Made by a program: the position numbers and the translations under genes. This document shows positions 48,581 to 62,655 of a DNA stretch of 64,000 bases, in pieces. The notes beneath the pieces are model-generated. The model ran no database searches, had not been told where the DNA came from, and worked only from the letters and a program-made list of their open reading frames with translations. Position 1 is the stretch's first letter. The number at the start of each line of letters is the position of its first letter. Location: positions 32,638,401-32,702,400 of the forward strand of contig NC_087249.1 in NCBI RefSeq assembly GCF_037042905.1, written 5' to 3'. The DNA comes from Lytechinus pictus (lineage: Eukaryota > Echinodermata > Echinoidea > Temnopleuroida > Toxopneustidae).

Positions 48581-50165
48581 ATGAGTCAACATGATGATAA
48601 TCCTGGATCATTTGAATATACCACAATGTCATCGACGTTGGTCGATGTCGACATCGAAACACGTCCACTATGCTGGTTTATATTGTCTACAATGAAACAC
48701 GTAATGATGGGTCTTGCTATCTTGATTATATCAGCGACACTGGTCATTATCCCTAGTCATCGTCGACTTCGTCGGCGACATCACGTCTTTCCCTATAACT
48801 TGGTGCTATCCGATTTATGTGGTGCAATTGTGTTCGCAGTTTTCGAAGGAACTGGAGAACTTCCTTTAGAGGTGGGTAAAATACAATCGTAAATGTTAGA
48901 TACTGTTAAAAAATGTGAAAAGGTATGTTAAGCTTCTCATTTAAGTAGGGACGAAGACCTTGAAATGAAGATAGAGTATGCAAATCAAGTAGTGTAGATA
49001 AATGAAGACACTGAATGGTATATTTAAATGAAAAAAACGTAACTGAGAGAGAAAGCTAACAATAAGAGGTACAATTTAATGATCTAATGATTCTTCAATT
49101 AAAATGAGCTGTAAAGGGGTAATTTTTCTTTCACTGAAGGGTACAGGATATTTTTTTTTTCTTTAAGAACTCTGTTAATGCAATTTCATTTGTAACATTT
49201 TGTTGTTTTTTGTTTTACCTTACCTTTGACTTTTTTAAAATGCTTTTCAACTCAGAAACATATTCTTGGTCGATAAATTCAAATTTTGAGTTAAACAAAT
49301 GTGAAATTATCAAGCTTCTACCAACATGTAGTTGTAGGCTACAAGGTTTTAATTTCTCCTGTTGACGTTCTCAAGCAACTTTTCAAGGGGAGTGGTATGT
49401 TTTAGGGGTTAATGTTTTCCCATTTTTCGGTAGACGTCACTATTTGTCTCAAATAATATTCATTAGCCAATTACAGCTATGTTTTGTTTTTATGGTCTTT
49501 CTGCCTCTCTCCCATTTAATCATATTCTCACACAGTATGAAAAGGCACTACAGACAATATCAGTAACATCCTTCCTAGTGTCTCTACTAAGCATCGTTCT
49601 GGTGGCTGGATATCAATTCATAACTATCAGAGTTGATCCTTTTGGCGCCCAAAACATCATCACGACGCCACGCCTTATCATTGCATGCTTACTGACATGG
49701 GCGGTGTCATTTTCGATCTCTTTGACCATTGTCCTAACCAGTGAGTATACCACAATCTTCACACTGCTCTTGTGCATTTCGCTGATCACCACTCCCATCA
49801 CTGGTCTCTGTTACGTCTTCGTCTACCGGTCCGTTGCGAAGGCACCCTGTGAAGGCAACATCACCGCGGCAAGGAAAGAAGAGAACCAACGAGTGCTCCG
49901 TACGTTTGGTCTTGTCTTTGGGACTACCGTGGTTTGCTGGATCTGTCCGTGGGTCCACTGGGCCTTCTTAAGCCTCGGATTTGGGTACAAGTGTCTATTC
50001 AATGCTGGGGATATGATGATATGTGCTAACTGGATAGCAAACTGTGTAATCTACTGGTGGCGACTCAAAGAGTTTCGAGCAATTTTCGAATTCAGTAGGA
50101 AGCGTAGACGTGCTGTAGATGCGCAGATGAATTGTAGGAACGGTCTTAAGTGCACTGGTAATTAA
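48581..50165 (+). CDS. Atypical two-exon seven-transmembrane receptor, intact
   Basis: Exon 1 48581-48871 (97 codons, donor GTGGGT), exon 2 49536-50165 (acceptor CACAG); phase 0, 306 aa, no defects. Reads as a plasma-membrane rhodopsin-class GPCR with short termini: TM1 about 40-58, TM2 with LVLSD (D78 at the 2.50 position), TM3 about 108-127, TM4 with W152, TM5 about 172-193, TM6 CWxxP (232-235), TM7 about 255-272. Odd points: the DRY motif is IRV (128-130), so only the arginine is kept; NPxxY is NCVIY (266-270), lacking the proline; and CWxP has an extra residue. The intron follows TM2. Ligand and G protein are unknown. Two further copies nearby are dead, so this may be the surviving member of a local expansion. 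Class A membership is an inference from topology and position-matched residues. Confidence 0.85.
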
Positions 50166-51757
50166 CCGAATGTTGTAATTATGGTTCCTACATAGCCAAA
50201 ACCTCGGGGCACAATCTTTGTTGTTGACTTTTGAAAGTTGGTAGGGCCTACAGATGTTTGTTACAAAAATGAATGTGTTCACCCTATTTTTTTACTTGTA
50301 CACGTAAATGTTGATATAGTGATCATTTCTTTCGATTGTAATTGTTGTTGTATGGAACGTTTTGATATACTTTTAAGGCTTAAGTATATGCAGCTCCTGA
50401 AATTTATTTATTCGAAGATGCGAGCAGTAATAACAGTCCGTAATAGTAAAATATTAGATTTGACAATGTAAATTAAAACCCTATTCCATACAATTTGTTT
50501 TGCTCAAATTCTGCCAACTCCTCACCTTTTTTCCACCACTTTTGGATTCAATCTCTACCTGCTCTTTCCTTAACACTACCCTGCCGTACGTTAGCATAAG
50601 GAAGCAAGTTACAAAAGTATAATTTGTTGTAAATGAGCAATGTGTGTTCGTCATTTACATATAGGCGTCAATGCACTACAGCATATTTTCTTAAACATAT
50701 CATAGAACGATCATTTCTCCCCCAAATATTGCCAGAACGTGCAACATACAAAGGGTGTTTCCGAAACACCAATAACAAATTTGACTGATGTGTTGCTTGC
50801 TTCATTTTGCCAAAGTCGGGCAGTACCGTCTGTTTTCCTTCTCAAAATGTTACACCGGAAACAGATAGTAACCGTACTCATCTATTAAGTTTTTGACGAA
50901 AAGGAATAAGCTGATGAAACAAATAGAATTTTTTTTACTATTTTTCTGCAAATGGACGCTGAATTGACAGCAAATATGTTTTTAACGAATAAAAAAATCA
51001 TTTAAAATCTCATCGGTTTGTTGATTATGTTCCCGTTAATGAGAGTATTATTGAGCACTTCTATAGCGGATTGAATATGAAAACAATAAAAAATAATAAT
51101 ACAAAGTTGTCAGAAATACAATTTTACTTCGAGTCCACATTATACAATCACATTTAAAGTTCGTTGGTATTTTGTCTGTTTGTGTACATTGCGTTCATTC
51201 GTCTTTGTATCGTTCGGAGACTGACCCATTCTCAGTTCTCACATGCACTGCTCATCTTCAATTCAAAACAGAAATTGAAAATTTATTTCATAACTTCTTC
51301 ATAGATTTCTTCATTTTGTCTTGCCTAAGGTCTTTAAAAACCATTTAAATATCCAGGGTGCTTCTGGTCTCTCTCATGCAAGTATTTCCCTTCTTCGTCG
51401 TATCATCTGTTACGCTAGTCACGTGAGAACTTTTATCTCTATATTATGTTGCCGAGATTAGGTACTTTTAAACATATCTTAATCTTATCAAGTGAAGTAC
51501 ACTGGGATAATTGAGGAATAACTTTACAGTCATCCAATGTTCAAAGTGTAAATTTTAAGTACCAATACTGATTGTATTTCCTTTACTAAGTGTATTTAAA
51601 AGAGCAGTGCTTGATATGCTACATCAAAGGGCCTTTTGATGGGAATCGAATACATGACCTGTCTTAGGTGCCTTAGACTCCTTGATATTGGGCCCCGCAT
51701 CCTGTCTACTTTATGCGAACAGTATAGGTACAAGATGGTCCGTCGTAGGTTACATCA
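50166..51757. other. Intergenic after the intact two-exon receptor
   Basis: No exon recognised. From about 51450 it matches the DNA downstream of copy 2. The piece at about 50200-51450 has no counterpart there and shows no clear element ends. Confidence 0.45.
51630..51720 (-). pseudogene. tRNA-Leu-like sequence, duplicate copy
   Basis: On the minus strand GGAGTCTAAGGCACC.. then TATTCGATTCCC, the homologous position to 45880-45968 in the other duplication unit. More diverged. Confidence 0.4.
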
Positions 51758-51917
51758 GGGGAGCGTTTTATCAACATTTTTGTCTGACAAGTTGTCAGAT
51801 GTGACAGCTTTCCATGTATTTGATTGGCTGAGAAGTTATATTACTATGGTAGCTGTCGGATAAAACAGGACTTGTCAGAAATATATGTCCGACAAGTCCT
51901 TTCATGAAACACTCCCC
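51758..51917. mobile_element. 160-bp palindromic MITE (GGGGAGCG ends)
   Basis: Starts GGGGAGCGTTTTATCA and ends TTTCATGAAACACTCCCC. Inner features TGTCTGACAAGTTGTCAG, GATTGGCTGAGA and GTCCGACAAGTCC. Present in duplication unit B only. Confidence 0.8.
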
Positions 51918-52073
51918 AGATCACCATTCCTTCTGATTAAAATAAGCAATGTATAGGATAGGCATTTGCATTCCTGATAGATGAGGTTGTCAAAATAAGG
52001 CATTAGAATACCCCCATGTAACTTTGTGATGCCCTATTTTAATCGACGTTCAGTTAATGTTGATAATTTCATT

Positions 52074-53189
52074 TCAATGAAATTGACTTGAGTGAGGTCC
52101 GTCAGGCTTGGGGACCACAACATGGTTAATTTCAACCCCATCTTTAAGTTCTATAAACGAATTCCTCTCGAAACCCCATCTTGACCTTTTCAGGACGTTT
52201 CCGAGAGGAGGAAAGATTTTACAAAACGTACGTCGATAAAGACTGTCTTTGAAACAATATATAAATGGGTTCACTGCAGAACTGAAATTAGCGATAAAGA
52301 AACAAAGCTCAAAGAGGATGATTTGTCCCACATGACTGATGGAAGCGTAGACCCTGAGATAGAACCAGATGCTAGTAGGGAACCATCCCATGCAAAACAT
52401 ACCAACAACCAATAAGGTGGTCTTTGTGGCTTTGAGCTGTTGCAGACCTATTCCTTGCCATGCTATTCGTGGATGTGGGGGCGCCAATAAATTTTGATGA
52501 ATCCGCCGCGAATGGTTGACGGCAATGCGGTGAATCCAAATATTCATCGAAATCAAAATGATACCCAGAAACAGTATGGCACTAGCACTTCCCAGAAGAA
52601 AACTTCGCGCGGACAGAGATGTGTATCTGACACCAGTGCAGAACTGCGTCAAGGTATCATCTTTACTGTATCCTGACTCGATCACTGAAACTATCCCGTA
52701 GCTGATTCCTCCAGTCCAAACCACAGCGATTACGATACACACCCTTTTCGTCGTCACCAAAGCTACATAGCGGAGAGGCCTCTTCAATGCGATTAGACGA
52801 TCAACAGTAATAAGAACGATATGCACGATCGAAACATAGACTAGAACGTACAGCCAGGCTGTGAAGTATCCCGATTTAGCAACAGAGCAAGTGATGTCAT
52901 CCTGAACCACCCGAGAATAAAGTTCCAGTGGCGTTGCGATCAGACCAATGCATAGATCTGAAAGAGCTAGACTAGCAAGAATGATGTACCGTTGGGTTCG
53001 GAGTCTGGGTTCCTTGTAGGTAGCTACGATTACCAAGGCATTGCCGAAGATGATAATTAGTATTAGAGGAGTAAAGAATATCATCACGAGAGCTTGGTGT
53101 AGAGGTGGGTTGTTAAAGGCGTACTCGTTAACTTCCGGTGATCTCGTAGTCGACATGTCACTCATTTCAGATTGAAATGGCAGAATCAT
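52074..53189 (-). CDS. Rhodopsin-class (class A) GPCR, single exon
   Basis: 371 aa, intronless, intact. Plasma-membrane seven-transmembrane receptor coupling to G proteins. Class A landmarks: GN50 in TM1, LALSD78 in TM2, C101 at the top of TM3 with C184 in loop 2 as the likely disulphide, D130-R131-L132 (DRL variant of DRY), W158 in TM4, CMGWFP (W269, P271) in TM6, and NPFIY (307-311) in TM7, followed by a cysteine-containing tail. Overall it resembles amine/adenosine/peptide-type class A receptors, but no ligand can be assigned. The start at 53189 gives a 30-residue N-terminus; M9 and M12 are alternatives. A degraded paralogue lies at 19030-21260. Sea urchins are known for large lineage-specific expansions of such receptors, and membership in one is a reasonable guess only. 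Confidence 0.93.
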   Translation of the reverse strand: MILPFQSEMSDMSTTRSPEVNEYAFNNPPLHQALVMIFFTPLILIIIFGNALVIVATYKEPRLRTQRYIILASLALSDLCIGLIATPLELYSRVVQDDITCSVAKSGYFTAWLYVLVYVSIVHIVLITVDRLIALKRPLRYVALVTTKRVCIVIAVVWTGGISYGIVSVIESGYSKDDTLTQFCTGVRYTSLSARSFLLGSASAILFLGIILISMNIWIHRIAVNHSRRIHQNLLAPPHPRIAWQGIGLQQLKATKTTLLVVGMFCMGWFPTSIWFYLRVYASISHVGQIILFELCFFIANFSSAVNPFIYCFKDSLYRRTFCKIFPPLGNVLKRSRWGFERNSFIELKDGVEINHVVVPKPDGPHSSQFH

Positions 53190-55263
53190 GGATTGAAAAT
53201 GCTTTCAACTGTCACCGAGTTTGACCATCAAATTTACAATCGTTTTCAATGTCTTGTCAAAGATTTATGAGTCCTTGAATTCGCGTTACATAATAGTCAG
53301 TATATGGATCCAAGCACCAGCAGAACGAGCACTATATGACTAATAGTGATAATAAAATAAATCTATAATGGACTATAGCACTGGAAAATAAAGCGTTTCG
53401 TATCTGCTTGAAAAAAAAAAGATCCCATCCATAAGGACGGTTCTTCTTGTTGCACGGCGCAATGCCTAACAGTCAATATTTCTATTATCTTTCTTTGAAA
53501 ATCACTCTCTTGTACAGTGTTTTTTTTAAATAAAAAAAAGTGCAAGCAAATCTCTCTTATAATATCTACGGTAGATCTGAAACGACCTATCTGCAATGAA
53601 GAGAATATCATCTGCATCGGTTAGCCTATTAAGTTGGTGTATGGCAAACCTCTAAAGAGAGGTCGGGGGCATCGTCTATGTCATTATCAATGCCGCCGTC
53701 AACGTCATTAACAAAATAGGGTCTACGTAACTCACAGTAAATTTGGAAGAGGGCAGGAGAGGGAGGTGTGACACAGTTACTACTTATGGAAAAACTCTGT
53801 TAGATAAAAAAGAATATTTATTTCCTCTTATTTATTTCATTATTTATGTATTAGTATATGCCGTATATTGACCAGCAGCAGGGCTGAATGGGTTAATTTA
53901 CAATATCAATACTAAGGAAATAAAACCCAAAAAAATGCAAAAAACAACATAACAATTACAGTAAATATAATTTTTGGCTTAATGATTGAATGTGAGAGCA
54001 TGCAGATGATTAATAATAAGTTCGGATTTTAAAAAAAATCAACGAATCATCTTTTGTGAAATATTTAAAAAGTCGGGTTTTCATGGCGGGAAAACCATGA
54101 TCAGTGACTTCCCATTGTGCTGCTTTCATTTATATGTAGAACACCTCATGGCAAACATGTGCCATTAAAATGAAAAATTATCGTCCTTCACCCCAGTGGA
54201 GATTAAACACTCCAACCCATTAGGCAATTCGATACTTCATTATCACTCCTCAATGCAACGGAAGCAAGTAGATTAGTAGCTCCATTCAACCCATCTCGAC
54301 ATGAGCAGTTTTGAGATAATACTTGCCTTTTTCCTCCATTTGACTTCGCTTCATGGCCTTGCTATATCGTGTTCAGATGAAATCCGATACCAGGATTTGC
54401 TTTCGACAAGTGGGCTTATATACGGATATTGAAGATGAAACAGTAAACTGGATATACCCTCTCATCCATCAACCCTCATGCACGCCTACACACATTTCTG
54501 CACGCACCCATCATTACACACAATTTTTAAAGTCTAATTCATCAATTCAATGACTGTTAACAATTTGTTAAAATATACTCAAATTCTTCCAAATTTGCTT
54601 TCAATTCTAACCTAAGACTTGCAGCCTTACAATTCCCTTTGCTGTATTACTATTTTGATTAATCAAGCATTGTGTAATTCTGGAATTTATTATCATGTAT
54701 ATATTATTGCGTTTGTAAAAGATTCTGCAATTCAGCCTTTTGCTGCGAATGAATTCTTAAATAAACCATTACCATTACCATATTGTCGGCCTTACAAATA
54801 TGTACATAAACATGATAAAGCCTACCTCCATGGTTATATCAACACATTTTACCAATAGAATCCAAGTGGAGTTAAAAACGTGAATGGAAATGCCAAAGAA
54901 CTAGGGGGATACCATGAAGCAAATGACATTTTGTTCCTATCTTGCTATCATATTTAGATTTGAATGGAAATAATGCATGTATCTCCCAAAGCATAGATTT
55001 CAAGCATAACACACTTTCATTATATCCACTTGTAATACTATCCGAATATATGATAAAAGAAATATATTCTCGTCATGTGCATATCAATGATGTGGGGTCA
55101 CGCAAGCAATGATGAGCTCTCTACCTGATTATCTTTCAATTTCAGTGAAGTTTCAATTTATTTGCTCATGAATGCATTATTATTATTCACAAAGGAAAAA
55201 ACAAACTGTACATATGAGAGGGATAGCAACAAAGGAACATTGTTAGTAGCTGATCCTCGTGGG

Positions 55264-55268
<5 letters not shown>

Positions 55269-55331
<63 letters not shown>
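55269..55331. repeat. (AT)n microsatellite
   Basis: Uninterrupted TA/AT dinucleotide run of about 62 bp. Confidence 0.95.
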
Positions 55332-55334
<3 letters not shown>

Positions 55335-55499
55335 GAACTGACAAAGTAGACAAAGTTGGGGTCACGCAAGCAATAATGAGCTCTCTACAGCATTATCTTT
55401 CTTGGTAAAATGGACAAAGATACATTTGAATATTTCGGGAAGATTTGAATTTCGAGCCTCATTTCCATTGAAGCTCATGCCCTTTACTACACCCAATAG

Positions 55500-56050
55500 C
55501 ATAGGTGGCGGGTGGGACGGGGGTCCTGTCCCCCCTAAATTTGAGGTGGGGGACGGTCCCCCCTAAACTATTTGTTGATACCCTTTTTTTTGCTTGTCAA
55601 AATACTTTGGTGGTCGCCCCCCTAAATTCAGGTGGACCCCCCTAAAATTGTTGTGGTCCCCCTAAACTATTTGTTGATACCCTTTTTTTTGCTTGTCAAA
55701 ATACTTTGGTGGTCGCCCCCCTAAATTCAGGTGGACCCCCCTAAACTGTTTGGCTTCCGCCGCCAATGCCCAATAGTCCTTCAATTCCACCCTTAATTAT
55801 CTATCCTGCCCCCCCCCTAAATTTGAGGTGGGGGGACGGTCCCTCCTAAATTATTTGTTGATACCCTTTTTTTTTTGCTTGTCAAAAAACTTTAGTGGTC
55901 CCCCCCCCCTAAATTCAGGTGGACCCCCTAATATTTTGGTTGATAACCTCTTCTTTTTTGGCTTGTCAAATTTTTTACCTGTGTCCATCCCAAAATTTCA
56001 GGTGGACCCCCCCCCCCTTTGGCTTCCGCCGCCAATGCCCAATAGTCCTT
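55500..56050. repeat. Tandem C/G-rich repeat block
   Basis: Repeated phrases CCCCCTAAATTCAGGTGGACC, AACTATTTGTTGATACCC, and TTTTGCTTGTCAAAATACTTT recur three or four times at 55540-55760 and 55800-56000. GGCTTCCGCCGCCAATGCCC occurs at about 55750 and 56020, giving a second, ~270-bp order of repetition. Confidence 0.85.
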
Positions 56051-58580
56051 CAATTCCACCCTTAATTATCTCTCCTCATTATCTCTCTGTTCATCATCCA
56101 TCTTTTTTCTTTATATTCTATTTTCAAAACTTTCTCTTTCCATAAACCGCAGAGTTACAGACCTAATATTTTCAGAAGACACTGTTCAAATGGGCACATT
56201 TATATATTACAGCATAAATAACGGCGCAAACCAGAGGGGAATTTAAGACCAATCATGAGGACATCCATATAGCTATGGAATTCTATGGCCTTGGATCAAT
56301 TGAAGCCATGGTGCCGAGTAACTAGTATTTCATCCCTTGATGTGATCTTGAGATTTCTCATCCCATCACTTTTGTTCTCCTCGTCATCCGTTTTTTCTCT
56401 CACTCGATCTTTCTCTTGCTTCCCCCGCTTTCCATCCTCCCCTCTCGTGCTACCGTTCTGTAAATTGTTATCATAATGTGTATATATTTGTGTGTGGGGG
56501 GGGGGGGGGAGGGGCTCTTTTTTGTACACATTCACAGTCTCTTCAGCGATTGGGTAGTTTGACCCACTTTGCCTATAACTATTGATCTTCTTCCAATTAT
56601 CCTACCACCAACACTATTTTCTTTGCATTCTCTTTCTTTCTTATTTTCTCATGCATGTCATGATTTTTATATTTTCTCTATTATGTATTCCATCTCCAAT
56701 ATCGTTACTTCTTTTCATTTTTAATATCTCTATTAATCACCCATCGTCTTTCTCATCTTTTTTCCTGTAGCCATTTCCTTTTTATCTCCGATGATTCCTC
56801 CATTCTTCTCTTGCTATTTGCCTCTCCCCCTCCACTTACTCAAACCCCTGGACACCACCTCACCCCCCGCCTCCCCCGTAATTTCTTAATATCTCCTAGC
56901 TCATCTCATTTTATTTGTCTTACACTTCTATTTGACAAGAATTTATGCTGTATCTTTCCAGTTTTGACAACGTCCCCATTTCATAAACACCAAACAATGA
57001 TCTTGGTCATTCTAATGTGACAATTTTGTTTATACAATAGCTTGTAATGTACCAGTGACATAACAAATTTTATGAAATGAGGCCCAGACATGCTCAAACC
57101 ATCCAAATCAATCTTATGATTCATTAAATCTAAATATCACTATTTCTCAAGAAAATATCATACATTTTAATCCTAACTTATACAACATACGGTAATCAAT
57201 AATCATATATGTACTCATCTGTGAAAGAAAAGAGAATAGATCAATGTTTATTGCACTGACGATCAATGAAAACTGAATATAAAACATATCTTCTTTCTGT
57301 CCATAAATGAATATACTTGTAAAATATGTTGGTGATGAAAAAGTAAGAAACACTATATGATAATGTATACTAGTATGTTTCTTGCACATCTTTGAGAAAG
57401 CATATACAGTACTGGGCACTTTTATCACAGAAAAAAAATCAAAACAAATTTAGGGATCACAATACTGTAAATCTAGATATTTTACTATCCGGCAATACCA
57501 CCTTACACAGACCTTGCATTTAACAAACAAGTTGTGTCCGAAAAATATCAGAATATCACAGAAATATATTTTAATTTGGAATACCAAAATTAACTGTTTC
57601 CCTATGACCGAGGCAATAATAATTAAAATGTAAAACGCATGGAAAAGCGTATAGAAAGTGGCATATACATAAATATAACTTATTATTATTTCCCCATCAA
57701 TATAATCCGCCTCTCAACTCAATACTGTTTTCCATCCATCCGTGGCAAACTAAATTTGATGATTTTAAGTTCAGTTTCAGTGTTGGTGTTGAGAGCACGA
57801 ATAATGCTGCCCAAATGAGCTCCATTATCGGATGTGGGGTTCCAAAACGATCACATAGTTGTGGGATGAATCCGTGAAGAGAACAGTTGCAATGCAGTTT
57901 CATTTCAAGTTTGGTGCTGGTACACGTAGCTGGTGTGAAAATCCCCACAATCAAATACCAGCTATCAACATCAAAATCAAAAGCACCCATTTTGATTGAG
58001 GTAAATTTATGGTCAAGTCATTACTTTGAACTGTCTCGAACATAGTATGGACAATGGAACTCACCAGACTATGACAAATATAAGGAAAATTAAAACTTTC
58101 TTTTGATATTCAATATAATCTGATTTCGGATGAGCTAGTTATAATAAACACAAGCTTGAATTAGCATGTACATGCATATGAAAATATCAAGAGCTTACCC
58201 AATGACTTCATCTGTGTGAGTACTAATGAATTATCAATATTTCAAGTTACAATAGATGTGTATTGTGTGTCAAATGTCTTGATACTTTTCATAATCATAT
58301 AAAAACATTACAAAATCATTTATAAAAAAAGTTTAACAATATAATTTGAGCACACAAATAAAGTGATTTGAATACTAATATGCAAGTGTAGGTATGACAG
58401 CTTTGTGTTTTATGCCCTTCATTACATACAAGACTTGTCACTTAGTAGATTGTATATAGGATAGACTACTGAATGACCCATGATTAGGGGAATAAAACAT
58501 TCATAAAAAAGACAATGCAGCTTTGAAATGTACGTTTCAGAACTAAACAACTCTTATTGGACACATCTATTCCACACTAT

Positions 58581-58984
58581 AGAGTACCGAAGTGTTACGT
58601 CATTAATTTTCCAATTCATCAATTTTCCAATTCAGCATTTTTGATGCCGGACTTTGGTAGAGCATGATGAAATACACCCACTACCAAAATCTGCTGCAAA
58701 TCGGTACATGGGGGCCTGAGATATGAACTAATGAATACATAATTAGCCCCATTGAAGTCAATGCATTATTGGGCTTGTTCCTAACGTTTAGAACCAGGCC
58801 AATAATAAATTGACTTCAATGGGGCTAATTATGTATTCATTATGTCATATCTCAGGCCCCCATGGACCAATTCGCACCAAATTTTGGTAGTGGAGGTATT
58901 TCAACATGCTCTACCAAAATATGGTATCAACAATTCTGACATGCAAAAAAAGTGCTTTGGGACGTCATCACTTCAGTACTCTAT
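58581..58984. mobile_element. 404-bp palindromic MITE
   Basis: Starts AGAGTACCGAAGTGTTACGTCA and ends TGACGTCATCA..CAGTACTCT in inverted form. Inner arms share AATACATAATTAGCCCCATT and its inverse around a short centre near 58785. Confidence 0.85.
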
Positions 58985-60884
<1,900 letters not shown>

Positions 60885-60950
60885 TCCGTGTCAATGCAAG
60901 ATGCCTGTCTAGGAATACGCATATATCAAGGGTGCCAATGACATACATCC

Positions 60951-62655
60951 TCATGGTGTTAACACAGGTACTGTCTGAGAAATGATCATCCATCCAATTA
61001 CAAAGTAGAAGAGACATATTGGATACATGGCCAGGGCTTTTCTGTGAGAAGGCTGACTGTCTGCTAGGAATGCCATAGAAGCTGTATAAAAATATAAAGC
61101 ACAAAATGTTTCAGGAGAGTTGTCAGCACTAACAAGTTGTTATCATCTGATATTAACAGTCAGGAACCTTTGCTTATCTGCCAGTCAAAACCAGCAAAAG
61201 ATCCAACAACTTGTTGAACAGATCAGGCGAGGCTTTATTTTTTTATTTTTCTTTGTTTTCTGGGGCTACTTTTTCCAATTACTGCCTAAATCTGCAACAT
61301 AGCAAAAGCTTTCATATTGCAAAGAATGGGGATTTTTTTTGGTTTACAGGGATCTTTTTAGCATTTTGGGGGCTAAATCACCCCCAGGCCCAGTGCAATT
61401 TTTCCCTGCAACAGATTTTAGTAAACAGCTGCTCCCCCCCCCAACACAGTATAGATGATTGTGAATTCGATGGTATATATAGGAATTAGTACATACGTGT
61501 AGGTAGGGAATGACATAATGCATATCAGGAAGCTAAACACATGGTAAACAAATAAAAATATGACTATAAACAAAGAGACAAGAAGAAAAATTTGTCATTA
61601 TTTTATTTTTATCATTATTACTTCTTCTTTTTTTTTTTTTTTTTTTTTGGGGGGGAAGGTACATGTATGTTATTTGGGGGTTTCATTTGCTTTTTTTTAC
61701 GGGGGGGGGGGGGTATACCAGCTTTGTTCATTATATTCTTACTCTTTTTTTTTAAATTAATTCCTGCAAATAATAGAGAAAATAATTTGATATTCCCATG
61801 GACAATGATGTACTGAATTTTCTCCTTGTGTATTGAAATTAAAAGGATGACTTACCTAATGTAGACCAGACGAATGAAACAAAAACCAGGATTATCCTAA
61901 CAGCGAAGAGCAGAGTGACGTGACCAGATGGAATCATTAAGAGACGACACACACACAGGCTTATAACAAGGGGAAGAAGACAATACCCAAGTACACAGAC
62001 ACTCTGAAAGAAAGAGCTGTGTAAGTAAATATAAAAATACATGTAGTTAATAGCCATGAATTTGAGCACCATGAAAAGAACAAGGGAAACTCCAAAAGAT
62101 GCATGGGCTGTAATGAAGGCAGGGGTCTATGGAACATGAGTGTTATCAGCCTGTCTTGAAAGGAAGGAACAACTTGAAACAACAAGAAATAACAAATCAA
62201 CTTGAGTATAACTTTATCATCATATTTCTAATTGGCAGAAAGTTGGTACCTCTAACAAATTGTTTGTAGGCCATACCTAATCTTGAACTGGGTTTCAGTA
62301 ATAAAATGAAATAAAGTGCACACTTGAATTGGGCTTCAGTAATGAATGGAATAAAGTGCACACTTGAATTGGGCTTCAGTAATGGATGGAATAAAGTGCA
62401 CTATGAAAAGAAAGTGCATCTTTATACCTTTAAAAGACATTGAGAGATTCATAAGAAATAGAATAAAAGAAAGATGAATATGTATTTAGCAACAACATTA
62501 CTTATCGTAGATTTTATACTTACATATTGCCTTTGAGCAATCTTGAATTCAATGCCACCACTACAGCTCCGAATGAGATAAGAGCAAAGACCTCAGCAAA
62601 CTGAAGATGTGCTGCTTCTGTTTTATCATCTGTTGATGTTGCTTCATGAAGAAGA
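60951..62655 (-). CDS. YIPF6: YIPF6 (Yip1 domain family), C-terminal three exons, 5'-partial
   Basis: Multi-pass Golgi/early secretory membrane protein of the Yip1 family, which works with Rab GTPases in vesicle traffic. Exons on the minus strand: 62655-62524, 62016-61856, 61081-60951 (stop TGA at 60953-60951), with GT/AG borders and agreeing phases. The joined peptide tracks vertebrate YIPF6: LQFAEVFALISFGAVVV, LNSRLLKGNISFF, QSVCVLGYCLLPL, a second pair of hydrophobic segments with VWSTLASMAFLADSQP, then KALAMYPICLFYFVIGW to a C-terminus extended by a few residues. These are the last four or so transmembrane segments. The cytosolic N-terminus and first membrane segment are encoded by exons not found here, presumably right of 64000. 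No defect seen. Confidence 0.92.
62283..62402. repeat. Short tandem repeat, ~50-bp unit, 2-3 copies
   Basis: GGGCTTCAGTAATG..TGGAATAAAGTGCACACTTGAATT recurs at about 62290, 62332 and 62371, in a YIPF6 intron. Confidence 0.8.

Larger units (their letters stand above)
47920..52010 (+). repeat. Segmental duplication unit B
   Basis: Partner of 43330-47350. It has no hAT element but a MITE at 51758-51917, plus about 1.2 kb of extra DNA between exon 2 and the tRNA-Leu-like sequence (roughly 50200-51450) that unit A lacks. Confidence 0.85.
53190..58580. other. Long intergenic stretch, no gene recognised
   Basis: No known protein motif or convincing splice-bounded exon seen. Contains an (AT)n microsatellite (55269-55331), a short local duplication (GGGGTCACGCAAGCAA..GAGCTCTCTAC at about 55096 and 55361), a C/G-rich tandem repeat (55500-56050) and pyrimidine-rich DNA (56350-56900). 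An open frame of 97 codons at 57990-57697 (-) is unremarkable. Confidence 0.5.

Noticed and set aside
57697-57990. 97-codon minus-strand open frame, and a neighbouring frame with a protein-like stretch (RALNTNTETELKIIKF)
   Set aside because: No recognised family, no convincing splice acceptor, and the two suggestive frames conflict. It could be a last exon of an unknown gene, but the evidence is too weak to annotate.
61592-61816. Hydrophobic 74-codon plus-strand frame
   Set aside because: Encoded by poly-T and poly-G runs inside a YIPF6 intron; composition artefact.
62041-62130. Extra YIPF6 exon (open sequence just upstream of the 62016 exon)
   Set aside because: The phase and peptide join perfectly without it (GN-I-SFFQ across 62524 and 62016), so it is intron.
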